NCBI RefSeq assembly: GCF_011745365.1
Contig: NW_024468911.1
Coordinates: forward strand, 310,001-374,000
Direction: 5' to 3'
Length of the DNA stretch: 64,000 nucleotides
DNA from: Cryphonectria parasitica EP155
Taxonomy: Eukaryota; Ascomycota; Sordariomycetes; Diaporthales; Cryphonectriaceae
The notes beneath the pieces are model-generated. The model was not told the DNA's origin, did not search any database, and was given only the letters and a program-made list of their open reading frames with translations. Below are positions 1-11,003 of the stretch, piece after piece; within the stretch, counting starts at the first letter, position 1; each line of letters starts with the position of its first letter. Position numbers and translations under genes: made by a program.

Positions 1-433
1 CATGTCTCTTTGCCTTCACTTTCAGTGGTGTCAAAGGGCTCATCCAAGATTCTAGCCACTGGCAACATCTGGCACATCAAGAATGCCATGCATACAATTA
101 TGGTTGGCTTTGGGTTTTCTCCTTTCTTTTTTCTGATTGGCTCTTTACACCCTTCGTCCCAGGAAATCGTTCATGTACGATGACAGCGCCAAGAACTCGG
201 TACTCCCGTGTCTTACGCAAGACTCGAGACCCGCAGTTTCAACTTGAGTAGTACAACTTATACGCAAGATTGTGCTACGGCGTTACGTCGTATACTTGAA
301 TAGACTTTGCGGTTGTGGGCGCTGGAAGACAAAAGATGGCTAGAATATCCCACGAATAGAATCCTGCCGCAAAGCGCTGATCTTTCCATTAAAACATGCA
401 GCCGCAGAGTCGAAGAGTTTTGCCATAATTCTT
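1..433. other. Left-edge sequence with no recognised gene
   Basis: This is the left edge of the window. A plus-strand reading frame stays open over roughly the first 250 bases behind a possible CTTTCAG splice acceptor at about 18-24, but its translation resembles no family I know. A gene may extend in from outside the window. Nothing firmer can be said. Confidence 0.3.
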
Positions 434-1540
434 CTAATATTCATCAAGGAAGACGGTCTTTTCATGGGCAATATCAATCATCTTCATCGAAGCAGCAATT
501 GAATCTTCGTGGGTGACCCATTGATGCGTCTCGCGGCCCCTGATTCGAGTCACAAACTCCTCCTCTCCAGGCAGATCTGCAAACGCACCGCCCGTCTTTT
601 TGAAAGCTATAAGCTTTGTGGGAAGTCTTCTTGATCCACCGTCTGACCACTTTGCCCCCGCCGTCCTTGTCACGAATCTCAACCACATCCTTCACATCAA
701 TCCGACTCCAGGCAATAGCGTGGACGAGGCCGTACAGCGTAACCTCTCGAGTCCGCAGCTTCTTCTGAGAGGCGGGCAGCGAGTCATCCGGGACCACAGC
801 TGCCTTGGTCGTCACCGTGACATGAGAGGGTGTCCAGTTCGTACGACCAATCAAGGTACTCTTGACGTCGGCCGTGCCCCCGTTCGGAAACCGAAACTTG
901 GCCTTGAAATCCCAGTTCCCCTTGTTGCGCACTCCGTCCGTGTACGAGCTTGTCTGGCACTCAACGCACTCCTCTGACTCGGCGTCGAAGATCATGCGCG
1001 CCGTAGAGAAGTTATAAGTACCCATAGACATGATCAATCCGGCTGCCATGTTATAGGAGAAGTAGGCCTAGTCCCTCGGGTAAAGTACCACGCGATCATG
1101 GATGCTATGTCCACATGAACCACATCTGCAGGGTTGATTAAAGACCGGAAGAGTATCCAGGCTGGGTGGAAGCGGTTGTGGAAAGCTTCCATCAGAATCG
1201 GGGCACCGGGATGAGAGAGTTCTGGCATCCGAAAGAGAATCTCGGCCTCGGCCGCATTGGCTGTCGATGGCTTCTCGAGAAGAACATGCTTCCCGGCGCG
1301 GATGGCGCGAGCAGTCCACTCCAATTGATATGCATTCAGAAGGCCATACGACTACAATTGTTGTCAACGATTGCGAAGAGGAAGAAGAAAAGAAGAAAAG
1401 AAGAAAAGAAGAAAAGAAGAAAAGAAGAAAAGAAGAAAAGAAGAAAAGGAATCCAGGAGTGCCCACACGATATTTGCCGTATCCACGATGCCGAACCTGA
1501 GGGCATCTTCGTGCTTCTCAACCGCAGTTACGGATCCCAT
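434..1540 (-). pseudogene. Decayed Gfo/Idh/MocA oxidoreductase (dihydrodiol/D-xylose dehydrogenase type)
   Basis: Fragments of an NAD(P)-dependent Gfo/Idh/MocA oxidoreductase lie in order on the minus strand in several frames. An ATG at 1540 opens MGSVTAVEKHEDALRFGIVD, the first Rossmann strand with its TANI continuation. About 60 residues of the nucleotide-binding domain are then missing, and an 8-bp GA-rich tandem repeat (about 1384-1449) sits in their place. The frame ending near 1324 resumes at EWTARAIRAGKHVLLEKPS, which holds the family EKP motif. A frameshift near 1075 leads into the C-terminal substrate domain (YFSYNMAAGLIMSMGTYNF, then KFRFPNGGTADVKS). A second shift near 600 gives the last part, TRIRGRETHQWVTHEDSI, with the usual preceding YQLEQF-like stretch lost. 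Intact relatives are about 380 residues long. With three frames, two internal losses and a microsatellite, this is a pseudogene. The family assignment is secure; the substrate is not. Confidence 0.82.
1384..1449. repeat. 8-bp purine tandem repeat (AGAAGAAA unit)
   Basis: About eight head-to-tail copies of an AGAAGAAA-like unit form a pure purine tract. It lies exactly where the decayed oxidoreductase has lost most of its Rossmann domain. It encodes only Lys/Arg/Glu runs on the plus strand and Phe/Leu/Ser runs on the minus strand, so open frames over it are repeat artefacts. Confidence 0.9.
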
Positions 1541-2580
1541 CTTGGTCTTCTACATGTACTTCAAAGTTCGTATATCGTTCTCGATGTTCCGTTGACGCTT
1601 ACATAAGATCCATAAGCAGAGGGGTTCATGCATGAAATAGTCAGAGCTCTATAGCAAGTGTAATGAATATGGGCTTGTATAAATGAAAAAGAATGCCAGT
1701 GGCATCTTATAATGAACCTTGAGAACCGGAAGACCTTCAACCATGATAATAAGCCGACTCGTGTGGGCAATTCGACCAAGAGAAGGCAACCAATCAGGGA
1801 CCTGCACACAGGAGCAGGGTAAGGAACAAGGCGGCCAATGATACGACGGATAAGCGGCCGACAGGACAAGACAATTCCATCAGCCAATTGAAGACTGGGC
1901 AAATGGCCGACAAGATACATATACTCGGTCGTCGGTCGGGATGGGCGGAAAATTGGGTTCTGTGAACCATGCAGAGATCAACTGGAGAGGTTGTACGCAT
2001 CCAAACCCCGATCTGCTGTTCCCTTTTTGGGCTGCCTTTCCTGCAACCGAATACCGATGAATATTCTCGTCTCATACATCGGGTTGATACATGTGCCGGT
2101 TCTCGCCAGTTCATCTTGTCCAGATTGTATCGGCACTATGCCTCCAAAACTTCCAAAGGGCTGCGATTTTGACTTTTCCTAGGCTTAGGCAAGTAGTACG
2201 TAGGAAAAAAGAAATGGCCAGTCACAGTTCATGACAGATTTGTCTCGATCGATACGCACTGGCTGCGGTCTTTCAATACAAACGTCGGTTTCATACTTGG
2301 CCCCAACCACGAGCTCATAATAACTCACTCAATACTGTAGCTACATATGTACTTCTCTAGATGAGCATGCAGCCCATATTACTCGACTATAGGTCATTGT
2401 TTATACTTGTCCACAAGTTCATATTTACTCATCACAAGAGCCAATATATTTGGTAGAAAAGAGAACCCCCTGATTCGAAGCTACACGCAGATCGACCAAC
2501 ACTCCTCTCCAATATGTATTCCGAACCCTTCATTATAATAAGCCCTTGAAAGCCATCTCACTTTACAGTAACTCTAACGC
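1541..2580. other. Intergenic sequence between two gene remnants
   Basis: No gene was recognised. Short open frames occur on both strands, but none shows a domain or plausible splicing. The stretch is AT-richer than the housekeeping genes. It may hold more decayed sequence than I can recognise by eye, since it separates the oxidoreductase remnant from the P450 remnant. Confidence 0.4.
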
Positions 2581-2785
2581 CGGGACTTAACCTTCTACTG
2601 GAGCGCTTTTGGTAGGAGAACGAGGATGTGTGGGGTCTCAACCTGGCGTACGCCGAGCTCTACGTCGGCATCGCCACCATGTTCCTCCGTCATGATTTTG
2701 AGCTGTACGAGACAAGCCGGGCTGATGTGGACTTTCATCGCGAGATCATCATGGCCAAGCCACCGACGATCAAGGGATGTTTCCC
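2581..2785 (+). pseudogene. Cytochrome P450 C-terminal remnant (heme loop and L-helix)
   Basis: The plus strand keeps only the end of a fungal cytochrome P450. The heme loop reads YWSAFGRRTRMC (FxxGxRxC pattern, TTT at 2608, Cys codon at 2629). One base is missing just after the Cys codon. In the next frame comes GLNLAYAELYVGIATMF, the L-helix typical of fungal P450s, and then HDFELYETSRADVDFHRE, their usual C-terminal strand. No K-helix ExxR, I-helix or membrane anchor was found upstream, so about 90% of a normal 500-residue protein is absent. The frameshift beside the heme-ligand cysteine and the lack of any 5' part make this a relic. I am sure of the superfamily but cannot name the clan. 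Confidence 0.8.
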
Positions 2786-3498
2786 GTCTGGACCAAGAGG
2801 TTCTCCCAGCCAGCGTCCCGGGCGGAGCGTGTACGGCTCTGGGAATGCCTCCTTGTTCATGTGCATGTGGTATTGATACGTGTACGACCCAGTTATAACC
2901 ATTATACTGCCAGAATACCATGTGTGGTGACTGTCCCATCAACCAGACCATCTCGGAGTCCATAGTTGACGTGATGGCTATTGACGCTGTGATGAAGCAA
3001 CAGCCCCCTGCGTTCATCTTTAGTATTGTGTAAAATGTTGGCACGCAGAGCTATCATTTGACACAACTTTTATTTAGAAACCATAGACTCTTTTGACTCT
3101 CATTGACGGACCAACCCTTGGTCCGCTGCGGCGTGCCAAACAAATTTACTATTGAGAGTAGGATTGCAACGGACATGCGGAGGAATCGCGTCCGCGGCTG
3201 ACTCCCTTGCGCTGGAGAATGGATTGCCCAATACAGAAATATCATACGATCGGCGAGTAACAACCAAAAGAGAAACACTACCAACCTAATTGGGTCATCC
3301 AACATCTGGATCTGACTGCAGTGCTGCCTTTCTTTCTTCTTCATCACTTGAGCGTAGTTACTTAGTTCCTAGGCAAGTTTTGGACACCTAAAGCACAAGC
3401 ATGGGTCGGTCGTTCTACCATCAAACCACGACCCCTTTGTTTGAAAAAGCCGCCTAGCACTATTATAATCACTTGAACTATTAATCTCTAACTCTGCG
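2786..3498. other. Intergenic sequence upstream of the MFS gene
   Basis: No gene was recognised. The segment lies between the P450 remnant and the start of the DHA2 transporter and should contain that gene's promoter. I saw no convincing TATA box or repeat in it. Confidence 0.4.
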
Positions 3499-5369
3499 AT
3501 GGCGTCGGAACGTTTGCATCTCCCATCAGAACCAGCCTCTACTGAGGAAAACATTCCTACTGGCGACTATGCCTCGCAAGTCGAGAAGACAGACACTTCA
3601 GAAGGGAGGCAAACAACTATAACGAGATCAGACCGATCGGCAGATGAGGAGTATCCCCATGGCATCAAGCTCTTCTTGATCGTCACGTCGTTATGTTTTG
3701 CAGTCTTTCTGATGGCCCTTGACCAGTCTATCCTCGCGACCGCCATTCCTAAGATTACAGATGCCTTTAACAGCTTAGATGATGTGGGCTGGTATGGCAG
3801 TGCCTACCTGCTCACCACCGCTTCGCTGCAGCTCTTGTTTGGCAAGCTATATACCTTCCTGGACATCAAGAGGGTCTTTCTGGTCGCCATCAGTTTCTTC
3901 GAACTGGGCAGTCTGCTCTGCGGCGTCGCGCAAAGTTCCGTCATGTTGATCGTCGGTCATGCCATTGCCGGCATTGGGGCAGCTGGTTTATTCTCGGGTG
4001 GCCTGCTCATCCTCGCCAAAAGTCTTCCCTTGGAGAAGCGACCCATCTATACATGAGCCCTTGTCTCCCATCATTATCATCATCATCATACATCTTCCAC
4101 TCTTCTGTTTGGCATACCTGCTAAGTTGAATCATCATGTGTGTATATAGTGGTGCCATCACCAGTATGTACGGCGTAGCATCTATTGCCGGGCCCCTACT
4201 GGGTGGTGTCTTCACCGACAAGGCTACCTGGCGCTGGTGGTAAGTTATCAGCCTTATTGAGACCCTGCCTGTCCTTCCATGCGTGAATCCATGACTCGTC
4301 TGATGAAAAGTACTATCAAAACAGCTTCTTCATTAATCTGCCCATCGGGGCCATCACCTTCATCGGCATTACCATCTTCTTTCCATCTCCAAAGAAGCCC
4401 ATCGAGACCTTCTCTACGAACGAATCCTTCCCGGCGCGTATCAACCTCTTCGATCCCCTCGGCACCATCTTCTTCATACCCTCCATCATCTGTCTGCTAC
4501 TCGCCCTGCAGTGGGGCGGCTCGACATATGCCTGGAACTCCGGCCGCGTCATCGCATTGTTTGTGCTCACCGGCGTGCTGCTCCTCGTCTTCTTGGGGGT
4601 TCAGGGGTGGAAAAAAGAGGACGCGACAGTCCCTCCGCGTATCATGAAGAAGCACGCCGTTTGGTCCTCTTCCCTGTACTCGTTCTGTGTCGGTGCAGCA
4701 CAGTTCATCATGATCTACTACGTGCCTATTTGGTTCCAGGCCATCCTAGGCGTCACCGCTCTCCAGTCTGGCATCCGAGTCCTTCCCCTCCTTCTGGCCA
4801 GTGTTATAGCTGCCTTCCTCTGCGGTGCCGCCGTCACGGTGTTGGGCTATATCACGCCCTTCATGTTCCTTGGGACTATTTTTATGGCGACAGGTGGTGG
4901 CCTAATACACACCTGGACACCTGACACTGGGAGCCCCGTATGGATCGGGTATCAGGTTCTATTTGGGCTTGGGTTCGGTATGGCGTTGCAATTGCCCATG
5001 CTGGTGGCACAGACCGTCCTAGCACGTGAGGATCTGGGGGTCGGCATGGCACTCATGACCTTCTTGCAATCCTTAGGCGGTGCCGTCTTCGTCTCGGTGG
5101 GCCAGAACGTCTTCGATAACCAGCTTGTGACGGCCATAGAGACCTATGCGCCCTCGGTCGATCCTGAGAGCATAATATTGGCGGGTGCCACGAGTTTTAG
5201 GAACTACGTACCAGCAGATCAATTAGCCAATGTTGTACTCAGCTACAATAACGCGTTGGCCAAAACGTTCCTCGTCAGTGCCGCCATGGGGGCTGCTTCC
5301 TTCTTAGGCGCTGCGCTGGTCGGTTGGAGGAGCGCAAGGGGAAAGCAGATGGATATGGCCATGGCTTGA
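3499..5369 (+). CDS. DHA2-family MFS transporter, probable drug/toxin exporter, first splice donor apparently damaged
   Basis: This encodes a 14-helix major facilitator of the DHA2 drug:H+ antiporter family at the plasma membrane. A hydrophilic N-terminus of about 55 residues precedes TM1, which carries the family signature [13 protein letters not shown] (residues 74-86). [20 protein letters not shown] and [11 protein letters not shown] follow on later exons. Intron 2 is clean (GTAAGT to ACAG, 4240-4324), and exon 3 runs open from 4325 to the TGA at 5367-5369. Exon 2 starts after an AG at 4148-4149. Exon 1 is the problem: the frame meets a TGA at 4054 straight after EKRPIYT, and no GT donor in the right phase exists there. 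The sequence ACATGAGCC looks like a donor that has lost about three bases. The joined product would be about 560 residues, normal for the family. The gene may be recently inactivated or may use an unusual donor. The substrate is unknown; decayed metabolic genes lie beside it. Confidence 0.75.
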
Positions 5370-6119
5370 TGTAAGAGACACGGAGCACTGATCTCCTGGG
5401 TTGCTGTCTGCTTCCCTGTTGATAATCACTCTATGTTGCTTTCCCTAGACACTTTTACACAATATTTTCTACCACAAACATCGTCATAGATGCTTCCTAA
5501 TGCCCTTTCTTAAGATTGAACTTGTGATACAGAGGACTTCGGCTGGCGAGGATGCACTGCTGCTGCAATCAGTAATCACTACTAATTATTACAACTTTTT
5601 TGGTCTTTTTACTGTTAAATGAGTTGGAGAAGTCTTGCACAAGTTTCAAATTCATCTTTTACAGGAGACAAGCAGAAAAATAGTGAGAGAACCAATTGAG
5701 TTATGGGAAAGGGATATAAATCCAGGGCTCCCTCAGGGGCGGGAGTACCTGAAGGCCATACAATCAGAGAAACTCCACTTTGAGAATCACTTGAACGCTG
5801 CCGCAGCAACGCTCTTGAAAAACACTTCGCAATTTCACGCAAATTAATCGGAGCCTGCAATATATGTGTACAATTTTGTTTCAGCTTCTCTTATGTATCG
5901 CTCATGCTGAAAGTAACTGACAGACGTACAAAAGACAAATAAAAGTCGTATACGTTATTTACACATGAGACGTGCCGTGTCGAACCGTCCCCTCTATTTT
6001 CCCCTCACATAAATCCCATAGCACTTCTCAGTAACTATCAATGAAACCATGGCCCAATGGCCCAACCAATATTGTCAAGACTCTCTGACAATGGGTTGCC
6101 TGTTGTGCCTATGACCACT
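5370..6119. other. Intergenic region between MFS and hydrophobin 3' ends
   Basis: This is the shared 3' flank of two convergent genes, the plus-strand transporter and the minus-strand hydrophobin. An 81-codon minus-strand frame at 5615-5860 has no recognisable domain or conserved composition and is left out. Nothing else was seen. Confidence 0.4.
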
Positions 6120-6678
6120 CTAGTCGGTAACGCCAGTGGGTGTCTCGCACAGGACGCCTTGATCGAGCTGTGTGAACTGTGTTAGTACAAGTTCTAAATT
6201 TTGTGACGGGATAATATGCATGGCTGGGGGAACGTACAAGGGGCAGAACACAGCATCGAGCTTGCTGGCCACTGTATGATTCATAAGTCAGTACCGCGTC
6301 ATCAAAGCACACCGCCCTATATGTCTCGCCAGATACAAGATCATGTAGAATCCCGGCTCTTAAGTGGGAAAGAAGGTCACTAACATATCTTCGCAAATGG
6401 ACTGGAAGTCCACAGCAGACTCGGGCGTCTCAGGCGGGTCGGCGCAGTCAAGGTCTGCTACTCCGAGAACATCAACCGAACAGCATTGTGCCGTGTCGTA
6501 CCTGAGGTGTAAGGGAAATATCCCAAGAGTCAGTCCCAGGCATCTACTGTATGATAAAGAAAAGGGGCTAGAATGTTACTCACAGTCCAGAGCAAGCCGC
6601 GTACTGGCGCTTCTCAACAACCGGAGAGGCAGCAACGGTGCTCAGAAAGAGAACGGCGATGATGGTAAAGCTCTGCAT
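6120..6678 (-). CDS. Class II hydrophobin (MHP1/cerato-ulmin type), secreted surface protein
   Basis: This is a small secreted amphipathic protein that self-assembles at hydrophobic-hydrophilic interfaces and coats aerial hyphae and spores. The ATG at 6678 opens a signal peptide (MQSFTIIAVLFLSTVAASP) followed by a Kex2-like KR. I resolve four exons: 6584-6678, 6385-6501, 6238-6271 and 6120-6167, with introns 6502-6583, 6272-6384 and 6168-6237, all GT-AG. The spliced protein has exactly eight cysteines in the class II pattern: C-x8-CC-x11-C-x16-C-x8-CC-x10-C. Diagnostic stretches are CCSVDVLGVADLDC, then IGQQARCCVLPL and LDQGVLCETPTGVTD at the C-terminus. It is about 97 residues long, close to Magnaporthe MHP1, which it strongly resembles. 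The third exon is only 34 bases. A TATA box lies 156 bases upstream of the ATG. The gene appears intact although its left neighbours are decayed. Confidence 0.93.
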
Positions 6679-6833
6679 TTTGTCTGATGGTCTCAAGGGC
6701 GTTGATGCCGTTGAAATGTTTTGAGATGTTGTGTGGAGCTGAAGAAGAATGGGAAGTAGATTGTAAGAGAGCTGAGGAACTTGATGCGATGAGATAGACA
6801 AGATGTTCTCAACAGACGAGGAGAGAAGCCCAG

Positions 6834-6841
6834 TATTTATA
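6834..6841 (-). promoter_or_regulatory. TATA box of the hydrophobin gene
   Basis: TATAAATA reads on the minus strand 156 bases upstream of the hydrophobin ATG. That spacing leaves room for a 5' leader of about 120 bases. A strong TATA box suits a highly and developmentally induced gene, and I saw no comparable element near the housekeeping genes. Confidence 0.6.
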
Positions 6842-9800
6842 TTCAGAGTTGCTCGGGCTCCCCCAGTGAACATCGTGGATAAGAAGAATAGACTGTCGTC
6901 ATTCATTCCCATACTGTTCACCTGGGGGACGGCAAAGGCTCATACATGCAGTGAACCTGCCTGGCTGCAGACAAACCCCAAGGGGCTTGAGCATTTGGGA
7001 TCGTCATGGACTAATTACGAGTCAACCGCGCCATCAGGCACTCCCAACGAGCAAAGCCACGTAAGGCCAGCACACCGAAGGCAAGACATCTTGGTGCCAT
7101 TGTCCAATGAGGCTCGGGCCCTGAAGCTGAGAATCTAGAATCCGGCTTGCTCGTCGACGATCACTTAAACCAAACAACGGTTACGGGGTACCAGGGTGGA
7201 AGGAGGAAGCCCTCAAAGCCATTTAGCTAGTTTAGACCTTGTGCAGCTAGCCCATATAGACGTATAGATTGACGCTCGAGGCAGGGTGTAGTCTGGTTCT
7301 GACAGGGACGGCGACGATCCAGGGAAATGTCGAGCTGCTTAGAAAAGACTACATACGGTCGGATGCCGGGCACAGACAACGTGGCGCCTTACACTACTGG
7401 GCGTTTTCTCGCCCCTGGGCCAGCTCAACTAGACATTACATAGCAAGCGCCGGGGAAAGGGGGAAAAAACGTTCATATGTCAATAGGATGTGTGGGGTGG
7501 AGGGGATACCCACATAAATTCAGGAATCAGGAAATTCTGTCTAGAGTCAGGTTCTCAAGGGTACCTGACTACGTTCTGTGTAGGTAATTATGCATAATAC
7601 CTTAGCTAGTATTATAGAGTTTTACCGGGGCTGGCCGTTGACATAATGTGAGGCCTCAGATATCAATACCAGTAGCAGGCAAACGACATTCCTGGACCAA
7701 GGCTTGGCAATTCGAGGGCAGAAGTGGCAGCACAACTGTTCTCGTCGCATATCTCACTGTCCTTATCATACAGAAGATCATCTCATAAAGATTCTGTAGA
7801 GAAGATGATCAAGCCAACGCTGGCTGGCACTGTTCTCCTTACAGGCCCCTAAAATGCAGGCAGCGCCATGTGCTGAGTTCACCACGCCGCACGAGAGGAT
7901 GGTGGAAGTTGCCATCCCTCTGTCTTTCTCTCCCTCGCTAAAATTTTGAACTTCTTCGACTCCCTTGGTCTAAATTTCCTGAAGAAGCCTGCGCAAAGAC
8001 ATTGCATGAAGAGTAATCTCCAGGGCTGAACAAGTCCAGATAAAGAAAGACGTCCGAGGGGATATTGGCACATTTGGACATAGCGCAGCAAACTGTTTCT
8101 TTCTTCCCCTGGTGATCATCAATGATCGCCCTATCGGCCGAGCGGCTTGTTCAGCGCGGTGTGCTTTGACAGCTGGTGCCCGCTATCATGTACAGAAATG
8201 ATTTACTATGGTACATATACTGTAGTACGTTCCTTGACATACCATGTAGAGAGCTGCATCCAACACTTGCGGCGGTGGGCCCATTCCAGCAGCACTACGA
8301 CCATAGTACCCCCACGACAGCAACTAGTATGCTCAAAAGTGGCAAACCTCCTATTGTCCTTTGTTTGCATTTTTAATCCCCGGTGCGCTGTCATGACAGC
8401 CACTCGTACGTCTTGGGAAATTGAAGGGATGCTGATCGACTATTTAGGAGACGGTCTTCTGCTGAGGGAGCCACTAGGAGGTGCAGAATACTACCATGGT
8501 ATCAATTGTGGAATGCACTCAACCGTGACCTCACATCAGGCTATTGACCAAGGCGGCCCGGCTTACTACACCGGTATTATAGATGCTTGCTATGCTATGA
8601 CACGAGTAGGCACCCCCATCAGCAGGGTGACAGAAGGGGGGGGGGCTATAGAGGAGAGAGTTATGAAGGGTGGGCTATAACAGAGCGCATATGAACTTAA
8701 ACTAATTGCCATGTGCATGGGGCGCAATCTTGGCTTTTGCCTATCACATTTACTAAATACCATCAGACAGACCCTGTCTTATTTTATTGTCATTTTAATA
8801 CAACCAGACTTTCATGTGAACCTAAGAAAAAGAACGAAGAAGAGGTAAAAATGAGGCTAATTGATCATCACAACGTACCTTTTGCCGCCACAGTGTGGAT
8901 GGGGTCTACCCCTTGTCCACCCCCCCCCCCTTCTTTCCTCTCTCTTTGTAACCCGTTTGTCATCGTACCGTTTTTGTGGATCTGACGCACATGAATATGC
9001 GGAGCCTTGTCTAGTGCTCGCCAAGTTTCGGTGGAGACTATCGTCAGAATTGCTATTCCCATTCTCTCAGGCCTCTTTTTTCCTGCCCAGGTGCATGCCA
9101 TGTCAAGGTCCCACAGGGCCTATTCTCTTACTTGCTTTCCCCGTTGCCCCACGGCCACACGTTGGCTCGGCAAATCCGGCGCAAAACACAGGCTGGTCCA
9201 TAAGACGTCAGTACCATAATATCATTGTGGCGTTCTCTACTAGTGCCGGGATACAACGTCCAAAGTGGATTGAACCCTTTCTTTCTTCTCATGGAGAGCT
9301 GTTTTGCTGATATGGCATAGTGCTCAGTCACTCCTCTCACGGCGACTACGTACATAGGTAGGATGTACAATTGTACCGCTTGCTAAGGTACTTTATTCAA
9401 CTGGCTTCCAAGTACTAGTAACTTCCTTGTCTTTCCTTCATTACTACTTACATAACATGTAGAGCCGGCCACATCCGGTCTGTCTGCTGCACGGCATTCT
9501 ATAGAGAGATATTGTGGACCAGGTCAAGTGTTACATTCAACCTGCATTGTGCGTCCTCTCGTCGAAGAAAAGAGGCTCCGTAGGGCCAGACCACTGTATG
9601 TCTCAATTGTCACCGACTTCCGACCGATCTACAGCATCGTGAGATGAGAAATTATAATACCAGCATCAGGGCTCTGAGTTGGCCCTGCGATGGCTCTGGG
9701 GTTTGCCCTGGTGTGGGCTCTGGGGTGGCTCTGGAGTGGCTCTGCCCTCCTCCCTCTCTTCTCCCTCTTCTCCCCCACACCCTCTTCCGGATTCAACCCC

Positions 9801-11003
9801 CTGATACGCCACCTTCCTCTGACGCCCACATCGGCCCTGCTCACCCATGGCAATTGTAGTCTGAAATCTCCTCTTTTCCACCCCACTAATACTGTGCTGT
9901 ATGGACCTTGTTTCGTTTGTGAATGGACTTTTTGAGATGAACCCTCGTCTCCTTCCTGCTGTACCCCTTGTCGTCGCCCCCGGATTGGGCCAAGGGCGGA
10001 TCTCTTTTCGGCCTGGGAGTACTCCCCATACGAGTGGTAACTTTTGTGACGACATGGTCGGCGCCCGTTTGTCATTTCCCAATTCCTGCAGGGCTGGACT
10101 TTCCAAGGCGCTGGGCCTGCACGCCATGACCACCACCACCACAGCAGCAGCAGCAGCCGCAGTAGTAGCAGCGAGCGACCGGTCTGACCCCTGCGACTAC
10201 TATTTAGGGGTGTGACGCAGTCCAAGTCGAGCCAGAGAGTGGGACATCGCCTTGGTTACTGACTGCTTGGTGGGTGGGAGAATTGATTGCCACTACTGCG
10301 ATGCCACCCTCTCTCAACTCAAGCTTTTGACCAAGGGCGCAAGGGTCCTTGATCCTCTCCTCTCCTCTCCCTCCTCCCTTCTTCTCATACGGTCTGGCGG
10401 GCGGCCGCATACTGATGCGAGGCAGCCTGTTGAACCTAGCATAGTGCTACTACATGCAACCGATGATGTGTGGGCATGGTACATTGGTACGGTTGCCTAA
10501 GACATGCTAAGCGAGGCAAAGACCCGGGGCATGCGACTACAATTCACCGGCACAATACCGGTTATAAGTTCCTGGTTTAATGGAGAAGCAAGCGCCAAGG
10601 GCGCTGTCCAGGGTCCACAAACCCCGGCCTACAGACAACATGGTGAACGCATAGACACAGGAACACAAGACAAATCTCTCAAAAAATCAAGCCATCTACC
10701 CTGGTGGACACCAAGAGGTGGAGGGCAAGCCAAGGGTCGGTAAACGTCGTCTGTAGCAGGTGGGGGTGGATACCATGTTGCCATCGTCATCATTGGTCAG
10801 GCCATGGAGGGCCATCGGGGTAAAGTCATGTTGTAGTCGTACAGATGTAGCCCAAACCCTTCTATCTCCATGCGAACCTCTCTCAGCCGCTTCTTGGCGT
10901 CCCTCTAGTTCCAGAAAGCAAAAGACCTTTGCCACCGAGAAAGCAGTAGGCCTCTCTCCCAAAGAGGCCCAGGAGCTTCGTAATCGCTGGATCGTCGTCG
11001 ATT
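6842..11003. other. 4 kb gene-free interval between accessory and core genes
   Basis: No gene is supported here. Features seen are a G12 run near 8638-8649, a C10 run near 8921, a Ser/Pro/Leu-coding low-complexity tract at 9690-9860, and a short CCA/CAG run at 10128-10160 that creates opposing open frames of 100-200 codons without domains. Stretches rich in GTAC and TAGTAC lie at 9345-9420. The interval separates the decayed left end from the conserved genes to the right. Confidence 0.45.

Noticed and set aside
1166..1606. Lys/Arg-rich frames over the 8-bp repeat
   Set aside because: Basic-looking runs come from the GA repeat inside the oxidoreductase pseudogene, not from a nuclear basic protein.
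9629..10225. 198-codon minus-strand frame and overlapping plus-strand frames
   Set aside because: They lie across a CCA/CAG run and a Ser/Pro low-complexity tract, overlap each other on both strands and match no family.
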